A DNA stretch of 64,000 nucleotides from Tetragonia tetragonoides (GCA_038025085.1 CM076142.1:10204501-10268500), one strand, 5' to 3'; positions 32,876 to 44,477 are shown, counted from the stretch's first letter. A program made the numbers and translations. Notes: a model not told the origin generated them from the letters alone.

Positions 32876-34776
32876 TGACATAAATTTGGCAAGAGTTTAG
32901 AATAGTTCATACAAAAGTTTTTTGAGATTGATTTCATTAGGCTGTTAGCGGAAAACATGTTTTCAACTCACTCAAATGATATAAAGATTTACCCTTCTTT
33001 TGGGGATTGGGGATTGGAGGGCTTGAATGATTTGAATCTGGTTAATGTATGGGTTTGGTGGAGCCAATTTTTCACAACTTTAATATTGCCTCTGATATCT
33101 TAAGCATATGGTTCTTTCAGTTCATATCTGCTCTGCTTAAAGAACTACAAATAGTTCGAAATTGTCTCCATTATTGTTTTTGTTCAGAATCCATATATGG
33201 CTATGTTTATCTGAGTGGAAACTATTTAAGGATATAAATATAATCCCTTTTTACTATCACAGATTCACAGTCAAATTGACTGGTGGCTGTGGAGTTACAA
33301 CTTTAGAGATAAGATTTGGACAAAATATTGATTTTCAGTTCACCAGTGAAGATATATAAAATTGATGCTTGAGCTTTCGCAATGAATGTCCTATCTCTTG
33401 AAGATAAGCTTCCGCCATACCATTCCAGAAATGCAAATTGGAAACTATTTTCACCCTTAAATATTTAAAAAGTTTGATTGGAAAAGGGTGATGTTATTGT
33501 TAGGTCAATAGATCCGGACCAATATTAAAATGCTCAGCTCTTTTATGCTTCCATATATGGCATAAATGACTCGGTAATAGTACTTTATGGCATGACAATA
33601 ACATTGCCCATTGGGAAAACATATAAGTAATTGGAGGATTACTTAGAAAATCCAATCCCATAGTGTTCAACTTAATACTACATTTTAACCAACATTAAGG
33701 AACTTCAATTAAGCAATTCTTCATGTAATCCAATACATATCAGTAATAGTAGACATTAATTAAAGCCGCACCTAGCTAGGTCACAAACCGAGTTCCCAGC
33801 AAGGCAACAACTCTGGAACCTATTGGATCATGCATATCCATTTCATTCTCTTCTCTGTGAACTGATGAAAATTAGAATGAGATGAGATTCGATGAAACCC
33901 TGGCTTGCATTTACATAAGCTGGATCAGGACACTTACACAAAGCTCAATACTTCACTCACTGTAGGGGAGCTGTCAAGAATTCGGACAGAGCACAAAACA
34001 AGTTCAGTGGAAAAAGGTTTCTAAGAGATGTAATTAGATTGATTCAGGCAATTTCACCATAAACTTTGTGATTTCACCAATGAGATCTGTAGAGGACAGT
34101 CAAAGGATACTAGAGTTGGAAATTGAAGCACCCCCTACATTGTCAATCTCAAGAACTGGGAACAGGCGCGGATCCACCTATAGTGATTAGTAAAGACAAA
34201 CCCAGACGATGAGATCGTGTCAGTATGTTTATCTAAGGCGTAGGACATGTCTGTTGGTACAAAATGACGCAGAGCTTTCGCTCGGCTGAGAAGCTATTTT
34301 ACCAGCAGTGGTTTATGGTAATTTGTGTCACGAATAAGTTTGTTCACAGCCTATGGGGGTGTCAGAGGATAATTCCAATAAGTGGACTTCTCCCTGTAAT
34401 CACATGAATCCTTGCATTAGAACTAGAAGAACACAAGTTACTAAGGTGTTCAAATAAACCAAGGTTAGGACTGAAAAATAAATGCTGCTACTTCAGAGAG
34501 AAGTACCTGTTCTTTGATCTCCTCTGCATGTAAAAGTTCATGTGTTCAAGTCGTGAAAAACAATCATTCATTGACAGTAGTATGCCTGGCTGATGGTGTG
34601 ATTCCCAGCAACATAAATGGCCCAACAAATATTTCAGCACCAATGATCATTTGGATCATCCATTTAAGTTACTTACCAGAAATTTTTGTGCACAGCACTG
34701 TCTGATTCGTAGGCAAGGATCAGTTGGCAAAAAGCCCCGTAATCCTTTTCATACTTCCCCACTAGCACTGATGACT
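32876..34776. other. Intergenic DNA between the BAP31-like and PPR genes
   Basis: It contains the presumed 3' untranslated region of the BAP31-like gene and the downstream flank of the disrupted PPR gene. No further feature was recognised. Confidence 0.5.
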
Positions 34777-35119
34777 TTACCAATAATCTCCACATGAGCA
34801 GACACCATTCTTAAAGTGATGAAACCGCTTCACATCCCTTACAATAATCTCTCTATTGACAATTTTTGATATATATTTAATTACCTCGTGGCAATCTCCA
34901 CAAACTCTTAGATTCTTTGTAATCACCAGCTTACTCCCTGGTTCAGTGTTTAAGAGGCCAAAAGCAATAGCAAGTCTCTCACTATGATTAGATAACATTC
35001 TGACTTTCACTTCTTCTTCAACATCATGCAAAACAAACTGTGTCTTTGGTTTATAACCCATGGCTCTCATCTCATGATCCAACTTGTTGATCATCATAAC
35101 CATTTGCTCATACTGATAA

Positions 35120-35915
35120 TGTTGGGGAAAGCACACAAATACACAAGCGGAAGCAACAAAGACTTTTTCCCCGGTTGTGATGCAAAGATGAGCAATAACC
35201 AATTCAAGCAACCAAACAATATTGAACCAAAATGACAGCAGCAAATGGAACTATAAATCAGCCCAAAAACAGTAAATAAACAAGGAGACGCAAGGATTTA
35301 CGTGGAAACCCCGATGTGGGGAAAAAACCACGGGACCGTTAACAAACGGTGCCAAAAACTCCACTAATCAACAAATTAACAAGTGGGTACAACAATAGTT
35401 CTTCCCTAGATCAACTAGAGGTATTCACAATCATCAAGGATCAACCTTGGCACAACAAGTCTCCCAAATCATCACCCAAAAGAGTGGAAATACAATTTCG
35501 TACAAAATAAGAGCTGAATTTAGAAAACTGACTTAGAGAGCTCCAAATGAAATTCTGACCGTTGGATTTGAAGAGGGGGATGTCAGGAACAACGTGCTAA
35601 AATCTCGCGACGATCGGAGTTCGTTTGGTCGTCGATCAGGGCGGATTTCTGGGCTGCCAGCACCAAAATTCGTGGGTGGCTCCTCTTCTCTCTCTCCTCT
35701 TCTCTTCTAGACTTTTCTCCTGAATTTTTTGAGTGTCTAGGCTTTCTCTCTCTTGCACTCAGCCCTTCTAACCTTTTGGCTTATAAGGGAATCCACTTGT
35801 GAGTGAATATACGAAATTGCCCTTCACTTAAACATCATATGGATAACCCATATGGTAAGCAAATATATCCCAAATTAATTGGGTTCTTCCTCCATGTAGG
35901 AGGGATACTCCAACA
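35120..35915 (-). repeat. 3' LTR of the complete Copia element
   Basis: In element sense it starts TGTTGGAGTATCCCTCC and ends CTTTCCCCAACA. It is 796 bp and the same as the partner LTR as far as I can compare. Confidence 0.95.
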
Positions 35916-35931
35916 AATCTCCCCCTCACTC

Positions 35932-38900
35932 CTACATGGGGGGCTCGACCAAGCCCGCAATCTTTCTACAAACAAGAAGTTTCTCCTTAGGCAAGGCCTT
36001 CGTCAACATGTCCGATCCGTTGAGATCGGTGTGAATCTTCACAAGCTCAAATGACTTGTCTTCTACCGCTTCTCGAATCCAATGATACCTCCTCCGTATG
36101 TGTTTGGTTCGGGAATGGTAGGCTGCATTCTTGGCAAGGTGGATGGCACTTTGACTATCACAATAAAGAGGGTACTTGTCTTGTTTCAAACCCAACTCCT
36201 CTAGAAAATCTCTCATCCAAATAAACTCCTTGCCAGCTTCAACCGCTGCCATATACTCAGATTCTGTGGTAGACAGAGCAACACACTTTTGCAATTTTGA
36301 TTGCCATGAAACAGCTCCCCCTGCAATTGTCATCAAGTATCCGGAGGTAGACTTACTAGCATCAATATCACCCGACAAATCAGCATCTGTGTAGCCATCT
36401 AACACAGGTTGTCCGGGACCAAAGCATAAACACACTCTAGAAGTACCTCTGAGATACCGCATGATCCACTTTACTGCTGCCCAATGCTCCTTACCAGGAT
36501 TAGACATGAACCTGCTAACAACCCCAATGGCATGTGCAATGTCTGGCCTAGTGCATACCATGGCATACATCAAACTCCCCACGGCGGATGCATAAGGCAC
36601 CGTCATCATCTCTTTCTTGTCATTCTCACTTGTAGGACACTGGCTGGAGCTTAGCTTCATGTGACCTGCAAGTGGCGAGCTCACGGGTTTAGCTTTGTCC
36701 ATCTTGAACCTCTCTAGCAGCTTCTGGATGTAACTCTCTTGTGATAGCCATATCTTCTTGTTCTTCCTATCACGAGAGATACGCATGCCCAAAATTTGCT
36801 TTGCAGGGCCAAGGTCCTTCATTGCAAAGGACTTGCTCAAGGCACTCTTCAGGTTGGCAATCTTCTCCTTATCCTGTCCAACAATCAACATGTCATCCAC
36901 ATAAAGTAAGAGAATGAGAAAATCACCTCCGGCGTAATGCTTCACAAACACACATGAATCTGCATGTGTCTTGTGGAAACTGTGGTCTTTCATGAAAGAC
37001 TCAAACTTCTTGTACCATTGTCGAGGTGCTTGTTTCAAGCCATATAAACTCTTTTTCAAACGGCATACAAGCTTCTCACTTCCCTTCTCTTGGAAACCTT
37101 CTGGTTGCTCCATGTAGATTTCCTCCTCTAAGTCACCATGGAGGAAAGCAGTCTTCACATCAAGTTGTTCCAACTCCAAATCCATGCTAGCAGCTAAGCC
37201 AAGAACAACTCTAACAGAAGACATCTTTACAACTGGAGAGAAAATCTCTTCAAAGTCTATGCCTTTCTTTTGACCTGAGCCTTTCACCACCAAACGTGCC
37301 TTGTACCTAGGTGGTGAACCATCTTCTCCAGTTTTCAGTCTGTACACCCATTTGTTCTTGAGTGCTCTCTTGCCCTTAGACAACTCCACTAAGTCATATG
37401 TGTGGTTCTCATGCAAGGATTTCATCTCATCTTGCATGGCATTATACCACTCCTTGCAGTGCTCATGTGACATAGCCTCCTCATAGCTTTCAGGTTCTCC
37501 CCCGTCGGTCATCAACACATACTCATCTGCTGGATATTTAGAGGTAGGCTGTCTCTCTCTGGTGGATCTTCTCAACTGTGGTTCTGGTTGTACATGGGGT
37601 TCTTCTTCATGTGTATGATCTGGTGGTGGCTGAACATCATCACCATCATCACTGTTATGATCATCATTGCCATCTTCCTGTTGTTCTCCCCCTTGAACTC
37701 TAGGAGTTACTTCAGGAAATATTGGATCTGAGTTGGCGCTGTCACTAGGAGAAGGCTCTGGTTGTTTCTTCTTCTCACAATCTGCAAAGGTTTTGTCTTC
37801 AAAGAACACTACATCTCTGCTTCTAATCACTTTCCTGCTAACTGGATTCCACAATCTGTACCCAAACTCATCCTCTGAGTACCCTAGGAAGATGCATGGC
37901 TTTGTCTTGCTATCAAGCTTGGACCTCTCATCTCTGGGAATATGAACATATGCAAGGCACCCAAAGACTCTCAGGTGGCTGAATGATACCTCTTTACCAG
38001 TCCATACTCTCTGCGGAACATCTCCATTAAGAGGAACTGAAGGTGACCGGTTGATGAGGTACACTGCTGTAAACATTGCCTCGGCCCAAAAAATCCTAGG
38101 CAGCTTCGCATGAGAGAGCATACATCGAATTCTTTCTTCAATTGTTCTGTTCATTCTCTCTGCAAGTCCATTCAGCTGAGGTGTCTTGGGAACTGTCTTC
38201 TCAAGCCTGATGCCCTGTACTTTGCAATACTCTTCAAATGGACCCCTGTACTCTCCACCATTGTCAGCTCTAACACACTTGAGCTTCCGGCCTGTTTCTC
38301 TCTCAACTCTGGCCTGGAACTGCTTGAAAAACTGTAGTACCTGGTCTTTGGTTTTCAACACAAAAGCCCACAGTTTTCTAGAATAATCATCAATAAAAGT
38401 AACAAAATAAAGTGCACCGCTATGTGACTTAGTATCCATAGAACATACATCAGTGTGAACAAGATCTAATGCATGTTTTCTTCTAGATGGGGGACGAGTA
38501 TGAAATGCTGCCCTATGTTGTTTTCCAGCTAAACAATCAACACAGGGTTTCAAGGACATACCTTGAACATCAGGAAGGAGTTGCTTCTTAGCAAGCATTT
38601 GCATACCTCTTTCACTCATGTGACCAAGTCTCTTGTGCCATAACTCGCTGGAGGAATCATCAACTGCGTGTACTTCTCCTTTGCACAACTTAGCTTGCAT
38701 CACATACAAGGATCTCTGCTTGCTCCCACGAGCCACAATCAAACTTCCTTTGATAAGCTTGCACTTTCCACCACCAAAGTTGCTGGAGTAACCAGCATCA
38801 TCGAGCAACCCAGGAGATATCAAATTCAGCCGAATGTCTGGAACATGTCGGACATCTCTCAACACCAAACTGCAACCTGTGGATGTCTCCAAACACACTG

Positions 38901-39930
38901 TACCCATGCCTACAATCTTGGATGAGCCATCATTCCCCATCTTTACATAGCCAAAGTCACCGCTGGTGTAAGATGAGAAGTAATCTTGGTGCGAGGTTAG
39001 ATGAAACGAAGCACCCGTGTCAATCACCCAAGTACAATCATCACTATCTAGATTTAGGCAATGGTCACCAATAAAAAATAATTCATCACTTGTTGCAATT
39101 GCAGTGGTGTTGTTATCTTTCTCTTCTTGTTGTTGCCCGAATGTCTCACCCTTTTCTTTCCTTTCTCTGGACTTGTCTCTCTTCATTTTCCTGCAATGTT
39201 TTTGAATGTGGCCTGGCTTATCACAATAGTGGCAAATGATCTTACCCTTTGATTTTGATCTCCCCCTGGACTTGTCTCTATGCTGGGGATATCGAGTCTT
39301 ACTTCTTCCCCTGCTTGATTCTTGTGTCACATTAGCCTCTGGTTGTGTGGAGGAACTCATTTCCTTCCTTCTAGTTTCTTCATTCAACAAACTAGCTTTG
39401 ACAATTTCCATTGTCAGCGTGCCCTCTGGTGCGGAGTTGCTAAGTGATACAAATAGAGTGTCCCAGCTTTCTGGCAATGAGCAAAGTAGTAGCAATGCCT
39501 GCAGCTCATCATCTAAATTCATCTTCATTGCAGACAACTTGTTAATCAAACTTTGAAATTCATTCAAGTGAACTACTATGCTATCACCATCTTTATATTC
39601 CAGTTTCACAAGTTTTCTAATCAATGACGCTTTACTCAAGGCATTCTTCCTTTCATACATGGTCTCAAGTTTCTTCCAAAGAGTATAAGCATTCGTGTCA
39701 TTGGCAATATGTTGGAGGACACTCATATCAACAAATTGTCTAATTGTTCCAACGGCTTTACGGTTCAATATTTTCCACTCACTTTCAACAACACCAGTTG
39801 GTATGGTTGCATTTAAAATTGGTTCATACAAATCCTTCACATAAAGGATATCCTCCATTTTAGTTTTCCACACGGAGTAATTTCCAGAATTCAAACTAAT
39901 CATTCCGTGCACACCAGATTTTTCATCCAT
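35932..39930 (-). CDS. Copia gag-pol polyprotein, intact single frame
   Basis: The frame is 1332 residues from ATG 39930 with no stops. An upstream in-frame TTG is not needed as start. Domain order is the Copia order, with positions approximate. The UBN2-type gag covers 1-200 and the CCHC knuckle CHYCDKPGHIQKHC lies near 235. Protease WVIDTGASFHLT is near 302. The pre-integrase motif WHKRLGHM is near 435. The integrase core has HTDVCS, RADNGGEY and the E in AERMNRTIEER (495-650). Reverse transcriptase has KARLVVKG and YVDDMLIVG (850-1090), and RNase H has STSGYLM and STTESEYMA. Integrase lying before RT defines Copia; the style is Tnt1/Tork-like, less certain. With matching LTRs this copy may be competent. 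Confidence 0.97.
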   Translation of the reverse strand: MDEKSGVHGMISLNSGNYSVWKTKMEDILYVKDLYEPILNATIPTGVVESEWKILNRKAVGTIRQFVDMSVLQHIANDTNAYTLWKKLETMYERKNALSKASLIRKLVKLEYKDGDSIVVHLNEFQSLINKLSAMKMNLDDELQALLLLCSLPESWDTLFVSLSNSAPEGTLTMEIVKASLLNEETRRKEMSSSTQPEANVTQESSRGRSKTRYPQHRDKSRGRSKSKGKIICHYCDKPGHIQKHCRKMKRDKSRERKEKGETFGQQQEEKDNNTTAIATSDELFFIGDHCLNLDSDDCTWVIDTGASFHLTSHQDYFSSYTSGDFGYVKMGNDGSSKIVGMGTVCLETSTGCSLVLRDVRHVPDIRLNLISPGLLDDAGYSSNFGGGKCKLIKGSLIVARGSKQRSLYVMQAKLCKGEVHAVDDSSSELWHKRLGHMSERGMQMLAKKQLLPDVQGMSLKPCVDCLAGKQHRAAFHTRPPSRRKHALDLVHTDVCSMDTKSHSGALYFVTFIDDYSRKLWAFVLKTKDQVLQFFKQFQARVERETGRKLKCVRADNGGEYRGPFEEYCKVQGIRLEKTVPKTPQLNGLAERMNRTIEERIRCMLSHAKLPRIFWAEAMFTAVYLINRSPSVPLNGDVPQRVWTGKEVSFSHLRVFGCLAYVHIPRDERSKLDSKTKPCIFLGYSEDEFGYRLWNPVSRKVIRSRDVVFFEDKTFADCEKKKQPEPSPSDSANSDPIFPEVTPRVQGGEQQEDGNDDHNSDDGDDVQPPPDHTHEEEPHVQPEPQLRRSTRERQPTSKYPADEYVLMTDGGEPESYEEAMSHEHCKEWYNAMQDEMKSLHENHTYDLVELSKGKRALKNKWVYRLKTGEDGSPPRYKARLVVKGSGQKKGIDFEEIFSPVVKMSSVRVVLGLAASMDLELEQLDVKTAFLHGDLEEEIYMEQPEGFQEKGSEKLVCRLKKSLYGLKQAPRQWYKKFESFMKDHSFHKTHADSCVFVKHYAGGDFLILLLYVDDMLIVGQDKEKIANLKSALSKSFAMKDLGPAKQILGMRISRDRKNKKIWLSQESYIQKLLERFKMDKAKPVSSPLAGHMKLSSSQCPTSENDKKEMMTVPYASAVGSLMYAMVCTRPDIAHAIGVVSRFMSNPGKEHWAAVKWIMRYLRGTSRVCLCFGPGQPVLDGYTDADLSGDIDASKSTSGYLMTIAGGAVSWQSKLQKCVALSTTESEYMAAVEAGKEFIWMRDFLEELGLKQDKYPLYCDSQSAIHLAKNAAYHSRTKHIRRRYHWIREAVEDKSFELVKIHTDLNGSDMLTKALPKEKLLVCRKIAGLVEPPM

Positions 39931-39984
39931 CTTTAACAACACAACAAATTCACAATGACTCTAACCAAAGCTCTGATACCACTA

Positions 39985-40780
39985 TGTTGGGGAAAGCACA
40001 CAAATACACAAGCGGAAGCAACAAAGACTTTTTCCCCGGTTGTGATGCAAAGATGAGCAATAACCAATTCAAGCAACCAAACAATATTGAACCAAAATGA
40101 CAGCAGCAAATGGAACTATAAATCAGCCCAAAAACAGTAAATAAACAAGGAGACGCAAGGATTTACGTGGAAACCCCGATGTGGGGAAAAAACCACGGGA
40201 CCGTTAACAAACGGTGCCAAAAACTCCACTAATCAACAAATTAACAAGTGGGTACAACAATAGTTCTTCCCTAGATCAACTAGAGGTATTCACAATCATC
40301 AAGGATCAACCTTGGCACAACAAGTCTCCCAAATCATCACCCAAAAGAGTGGAAATACAATTTCGTACAAAATAAGAGCTGAATTTAGAAAACTGACTTA
40401 GAGAGCTCCAAATGAAATTCTGACCGTTGGATTTGAAGAGGGGGATGTCAGGAACAACGTGCTAAAATCTCGCGACGATCGGAGTTCGTTTGGTCGTCGA
40501 TCAGGGCGGATTTCTGGGCTGCCAGCACCAAAATTCGTGGGTGGCTCCTCTTCTCTCTCTCCTCTTCTCTTCTAGACTTTTCTCCTGAATTTTTTGAGTG
40601 TCTAGGCTTTCTCTCTCTTGCACTCAGCCCTTCTAACCTTTTGGCTTATAAGGGAATCCACTTGTGAGTGAATATACGAAATTGCCCTTCACTTAAACAT
40701 CATATGGATAACCCATATGGTAAGCAAATATATCCCAAATTAATTGGGTTCTTCCTCCATGTAGGAGGGATACTCCAACA
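39985..40780 (-). repeat. 5' LTR of the complete Copia element
   Basis: 796 bp with the same termini as the 3' copy. In element sense it is followed after two or three bases by the tRNA-Met primer-binding site. Confidence 0.95.
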
Positions 40781-41502
40781 GATAATGACTCTTATCCTCC
40801 ATAAGGAATGCATGGAGCTTCCCTCTCACCTCCACCATGCTGTAACCAGGTACTTTCTTCATACCTGCCTTCCTCATGGCTTTCCTCACTTGAGCTACTT
40901 CATCCCACTTTCTTGCAGCTGCGTAAAAATTTGCAACTAAAGAATAAATACCAGAATCATCTGGTTCTATCTGAAGAACCTTCTTCGCAGCCAACTCACC
41001 AATGGCGAAATTTCCATGGTTATGACAACCAGACAAAAGGGCAACCCAGATAGAAATCCCAGGTTCACGTTCTTTAATGGATTTTATTAAATCAAAAGCT
41101 TCTGTGACTCTTCCCGTGCGAGCCAATAGATCAACAACAGAAGCATAATGTTTCTCTCTAGGTTCAATGTTGAATGTGTTGATCATTTCATAGAACCAGT
41201 ACTGGCCTTCTTGTACAAGACCTGAGTGACCCAAGGCAGAAAGAAGACCAATCTTCACACCCCCAAGATCAGTACAAGCTTGAATTAAACCCAACATAAC
41301 AACCCCATCTCCATGCATCCCTTGCTGTTGCACCTGCCTATAAATCTCAACAGCTTCCATCCCCTGCCCACTCTTTGCAAACCCAGTTATCATCGTCGTC
41401 CAACCAACAAGATCTTTTCTTAGCATTCCATCAAAAACCGCTTTCGCTTCCTCCATCTTTCCACCCTTAGCAAACATATTCAACACTGAAGACCCAACAA
41501 AC

Positions 41503-42275
41503 TGTTGAGGTAACGCCCCAAATACCAAATAATATTTAGTTGTGTTTTATTTTATTTTAGTTTTGTAAAGAAAATAAAATAAAACAAAAAGAAAAAGAAA
41601 AGAAAAACAAAAACAAAAAAAAAAAGAAAAAAAAAAGGAAGTTGAAAGATGGGAAAACAAAAAGGCTTAAGCCTTTTGGTTTTCTTTAGTTGATGATTGG
41701 AAATAAAAGGGACAAGCCTTTTTTATTTGGGATATTGGGCCGGTCATTGTTCTCAGCAAAACAAAAGGAAGTGCACGACATTTTGTTTTGTCAGAAGGGT
41801 GAGAGAACAAGGTACAGCCGAAACAAACAAAGAAAAGGCAGAGCCAAGTGAGTGAGAGACAAACAAAGAGTGAGAGAAATTGAGTATTTCTCCAAAGAGG
41901 TTTGTTCCAGTTCACGGTTGATTCGGTTTGTTCGGGTGAAGAAAATCGGAGTATTAGGATCGGTCATCGACAGGTATTTGTGGGTGTATCTTTGGTTTTG
42001 TGGGAGTACCAAATTGAGTTAGAGTTTGTCAATTTGTACTAATACCAAAGATAGGTTGTTTACTTGTTGCTTGATCTTGTGATTGTTGCCTTTGTACTCT
42101 TGATTATCATAGTGGATCATATTTTAGTGCGTGGAGATCCGCACCGTGATTTTTTCCCCTAATTGAGAGAGGTTTTCCACGTAAAATTGTTTGTGTTGAT
42201 TTTGGGTTCTTGCACTTTATTTTTCCGATTATCTGTTGTTGTGATTGTGGGTAAATACCGTAGTTTTCCCCAACA
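41503..42275 (+). repeat. 5' LTR of the gag-protease element
   Basis: 773 bp, TG to CA. The A-rich tract at about 41570-41640 is the part that differs most from the partner. Confidence 0.93.
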
Positions 42276-42359
42276 GTGGTATCAGAGCTTTTGGTTGTAG
42301 GATCGGTGGTGGGAAAATTACTGTATTTGTTGAAGGAGGAATTATTTTGTGCAAGTAAC

Positions 42360-43709
42360 ATGTCTGGTAGTGTGCCCAAATTTGAAATCCCTTTGTTTGA
42401 TGGTAAAATTAATTTTACTGTGTGGAAGAGTACGGTTGAGGATTTGTTGGTTCAACAAAATTTAGATGAGGCTTTAGATGAGACAAAGCCTAGTGGGGTG
42501 ACCGATGCCCAATGGATATCGAAGAAGAAGAAAGCTGTCAGTACTATTAGATTAGCTATGGCTCCGGAGATCAAGTATAATTACTTGACTGAGACAGATC
42601 CAAAGAAGTTGTTGGATAAGCTCCAGAGTGTATATGCATCAAAGTCACTGACTAACAAGCTTTGTTTGAGATATGAGTTGTACCAGCTAAAGATGGAGCA
42701 AGGTACAGCGTTGCGGGACCACATTAACAGTTTTAACCAGCTAGTATGTCAGTTGAGAAATGCAGATGAGAAGATCTCCGATCAAGAGGAGGCATTGTTA
42801 TTGTTGGCTTCACTACCTAAGTCCTACAGGCCAATTGTGCAGACATTACTTGTAGGGAGGACAGAGATTACACTAGATGAAGCAATGACAGTGTTGAGAG
42901 AAAATGATCGGATGATGTTGCAGGTTGATGGTATCTCTTCAAGTGATGGAGGAGATAGAGTACTAGCTGCGGAGGTGTCCGAAAGAGGGAGGAATCATGA
43001 GAGAAGAGGAGGTGGCCCGAGAAGTAGATCGAAGTCGCGCGCGAGAGACTTTAGTAACGTGGAGTGTTACTATTGTGGTGAGAAGGGTCATATTCAGAGT
43101 CGTTGCCCAAAGATGAGAGATGATTTGAAGAGTTTCAAGCAGCTGCAAGAGAAGATGGGTAAGACCAAAATTGATGATGATAGCGGTTCCTCTAATGTAA
43201 TTATGTCTTGTGATGGTAATAAGGAGTTGTTCTTGGCTAGTAACAATGAGGGGAAGGAAAGCCAAGAGAGTTGGGTGTTGGACTCCGGCGCTTCGGTTCA
43301 CATTTGTAGAGACCATGCTATGTTTGATACTTTGTGCCAAGATGGAGAGTATGGTGACATCAACATGGGGAGTGGTAAGTTGAAGGCCAAAGGGATGGGA
43401 AGCATCCGCATTGAGCTCCATGGTGGTGTGACTAGAACCTTCCACAATGTGAGGTATGTACCCGATGCTCGTGTTAACGTGATTTCGTTGGGTGAGTTGA
43501 CATCGCAAGGGTGTAGATACATTGGTACGGGAAGATGGTGCAAAGTGTATCGTGGTGCTACTTTGATTGTGCAAGGGAGGAAGGCGGAGAACAACTTGTG
43601 CTATGTTGAGGGTCATTGCGTAGGGAGGAGCAAGACCGTGAGGAAGAAGGTCCGTTTTTCGGACAAGGTGGAAGTATTTGGTGATTTGGGTCGAGGGAGG
43701 ATTTGTTGA
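42360..43709 (+). CDS. Gag-protease protein of a non-autonomous Copia element
   Basis: The frame is 449 residues from ATG 42360, where typical gag sequence begins (FEIPLFDGKINFTVWK). The knuckle CYYCGEKGHIQSRC fits CX2CX4HX4C. The protease site is WVLDSGASVHIC. The pre-integrase region follows (NVRYVPDARVNVISLGEL), breaks off after NNLCYVEG, and jumps to a short tail, KKVRFSDKVEVFGDLGRG, which looks like part of a later polyprotein segment. The deletion therefore joined gag-protease to a downstream piece while keeping the frame open. The stop lies inside the LTR. The frame is undamaged, which suggests the gag product may still be made and used in trans with an autonomous partner (inference). 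Confidence 0.9.
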   Translation: MSGSVPKFEIPLFDGKINFTVWKSTVEDLLVQQNLDEALDETKPSGVTDAQWISKKKKAVSTIRLAMAPEIKYNYLTETDPKKLLDKLQSVYASKSLTNKLCLRYELYQLKMEQGTALRDHINSFNQLVCQLRNADEKISDQEEALLLLASLPKSYRPIVQTLLVGRTEITLDEAMTVLRENDRMMLQVDGISSSDGGDRVLAAEVSERGRNHERRGGGPRSRSKSRARDFSNVECYYCGEKGHIQSRCPKMRDDLKSFKQLQEKMGKTKIDDDSGSSNVIMSCDGNKELFLASNNEGKESQESWVLDSGASVHICRDHAMFDTLCQDGEYGDINMGSGKLKAKGMGSIRIELHGGVTRTFHNVRYVPDARVNVISLGELTSQGCRYIGTGRWCKVYRGATLIVQGRKAENNLCYVEGHCVGRSKTVRKKVRFSDKVEVFGDLGRGRIC

Positions 43710-44477
43710 GGTAACGCCCCAAATACCAAATAATATTTAGTTGTGTTTTATTTTATTTTAGTTTTGTAAAGAAAATAAAATAAAACAAAAACAAAAAGAA
43801 AACAAAAACAAAAAAAAAAAAAAAGAAAAAAAAAAAAGGAAGTTAAAAGATGGGAAAACAAAAAGGCTTAAGCCTTTTGGTTTTCTTTTAGTTGATGATT
43901 GGAAATAAAAGGGACAAGCCTTTTTTATTTGGGATATTGGGCCGGTCATTGTTCTCAGCAAAACAAAAGGAAGTGCACGACATTTTGTTTTGTCAGAAGG
44001 GTGAGAGAACAAGGTACAGCCGAAACAAACAAAGAAAAGGCAGAGCCAAGTGAGTGAGAGACAAACAAAGAGTGAGAAAAATTGAGTATTTCTCCAAAGA
44101 GATTTGTTCCAGTTCACGGTTGATTCGGTTTGTTCGGGTGAAGAAAATCGGAGTATTAGGATCGGTCATCGACAGGTATTTGTGGGTGTATCTTTGGTTT
44201 TGTGGGAGTACCAAATTGAGTTAGAGTTTGTCAATTTGTACTAATACCAAAGATAGGTTGTTTACTTGTTGCTTGATCTTGTGATTGTTGCCTTTGTACT
44301 CTTGATTATCATAGTGGATCATATTTTAGTGCGTGGAGATCCGCACCGTGGTTTTTTCCCCTAATTGAGAGGGGTTTTCCACGTAAAATTGTTTGTGTTG
44401 ATTTTGGGTTCTTGCACTTTATTTTTCCGATTATCTGTTGTTGTGATTGTGGGTAAATACCGTAGTTTTCCCCAACA
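43704..44477 (+). repeat. 3' LTR of the gag-protease element
   Basis: 774 bp. Its first bases provide the final Cys codon and the TGA stop of the internal reading frame (43704-43709). Confidence 0.93.

Larger units (their letters stand above)
35120..40780 (-). mobile_element. Complete Copia LTR retrotransposon, 5.66 kb, very recent
   Basis: The 796-bp LTRs at 35120-35915 and 39985-40780 start TG and end CA and look identical by eye. The target duplication gataa lies at 35115-35119 and 40781-40785. The primer-binding site (minus strand TGGTATCAGAGC, within 39965-39984) matches initiator tRNA-Met. A purine tract (GAGGGGGAGATT) lies at 35916-35931, just before the 3' LTR. One uninterrupted polyprotein fills the interior. 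It inserted in the PPR gene at the border of the DYW domain, in the same orientation as the gene. Confidence 0.97.
41503..44477 (+). mobile_element. Gag-protease-only Copia-type LTR element, 2.98 kb
   Basis: LTRs lie at 41503-42275 (773 bp) and 43704-44477 (774 bp), starting TGTTGAGG and ending CCCCAACA. The target duplication caaac is at 41498-41502 and 44478-44482. The tRNA-Met primer site TGGTATCAGAGC is at 42277-42288, and a purine tract with gagggagg precedes the 3' LTR. The interior is only 1.43 kb: gag and protease remain; integrase, RT and RNase H are absent. The LTRs differ by at least four substitutions plus changes in the A-rich tract, so it is older than its neighbour. It lies antiparallel to the PPR gene. 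It resembles non-autonomous GAG-only (TR-GAG) elements. Confidence 0.93.

Noticed and set aside
36176..39556. Plus-strand frames of 60-106 residues inside the Copia element
   Set aside because: Shadows of the long minus-strand polyprotein.
42963..43616. 217-residue minus-strand frame inside the gag-protease element
   Set aside because: Shadow of the gag-protease frame; no family similarity of its own.
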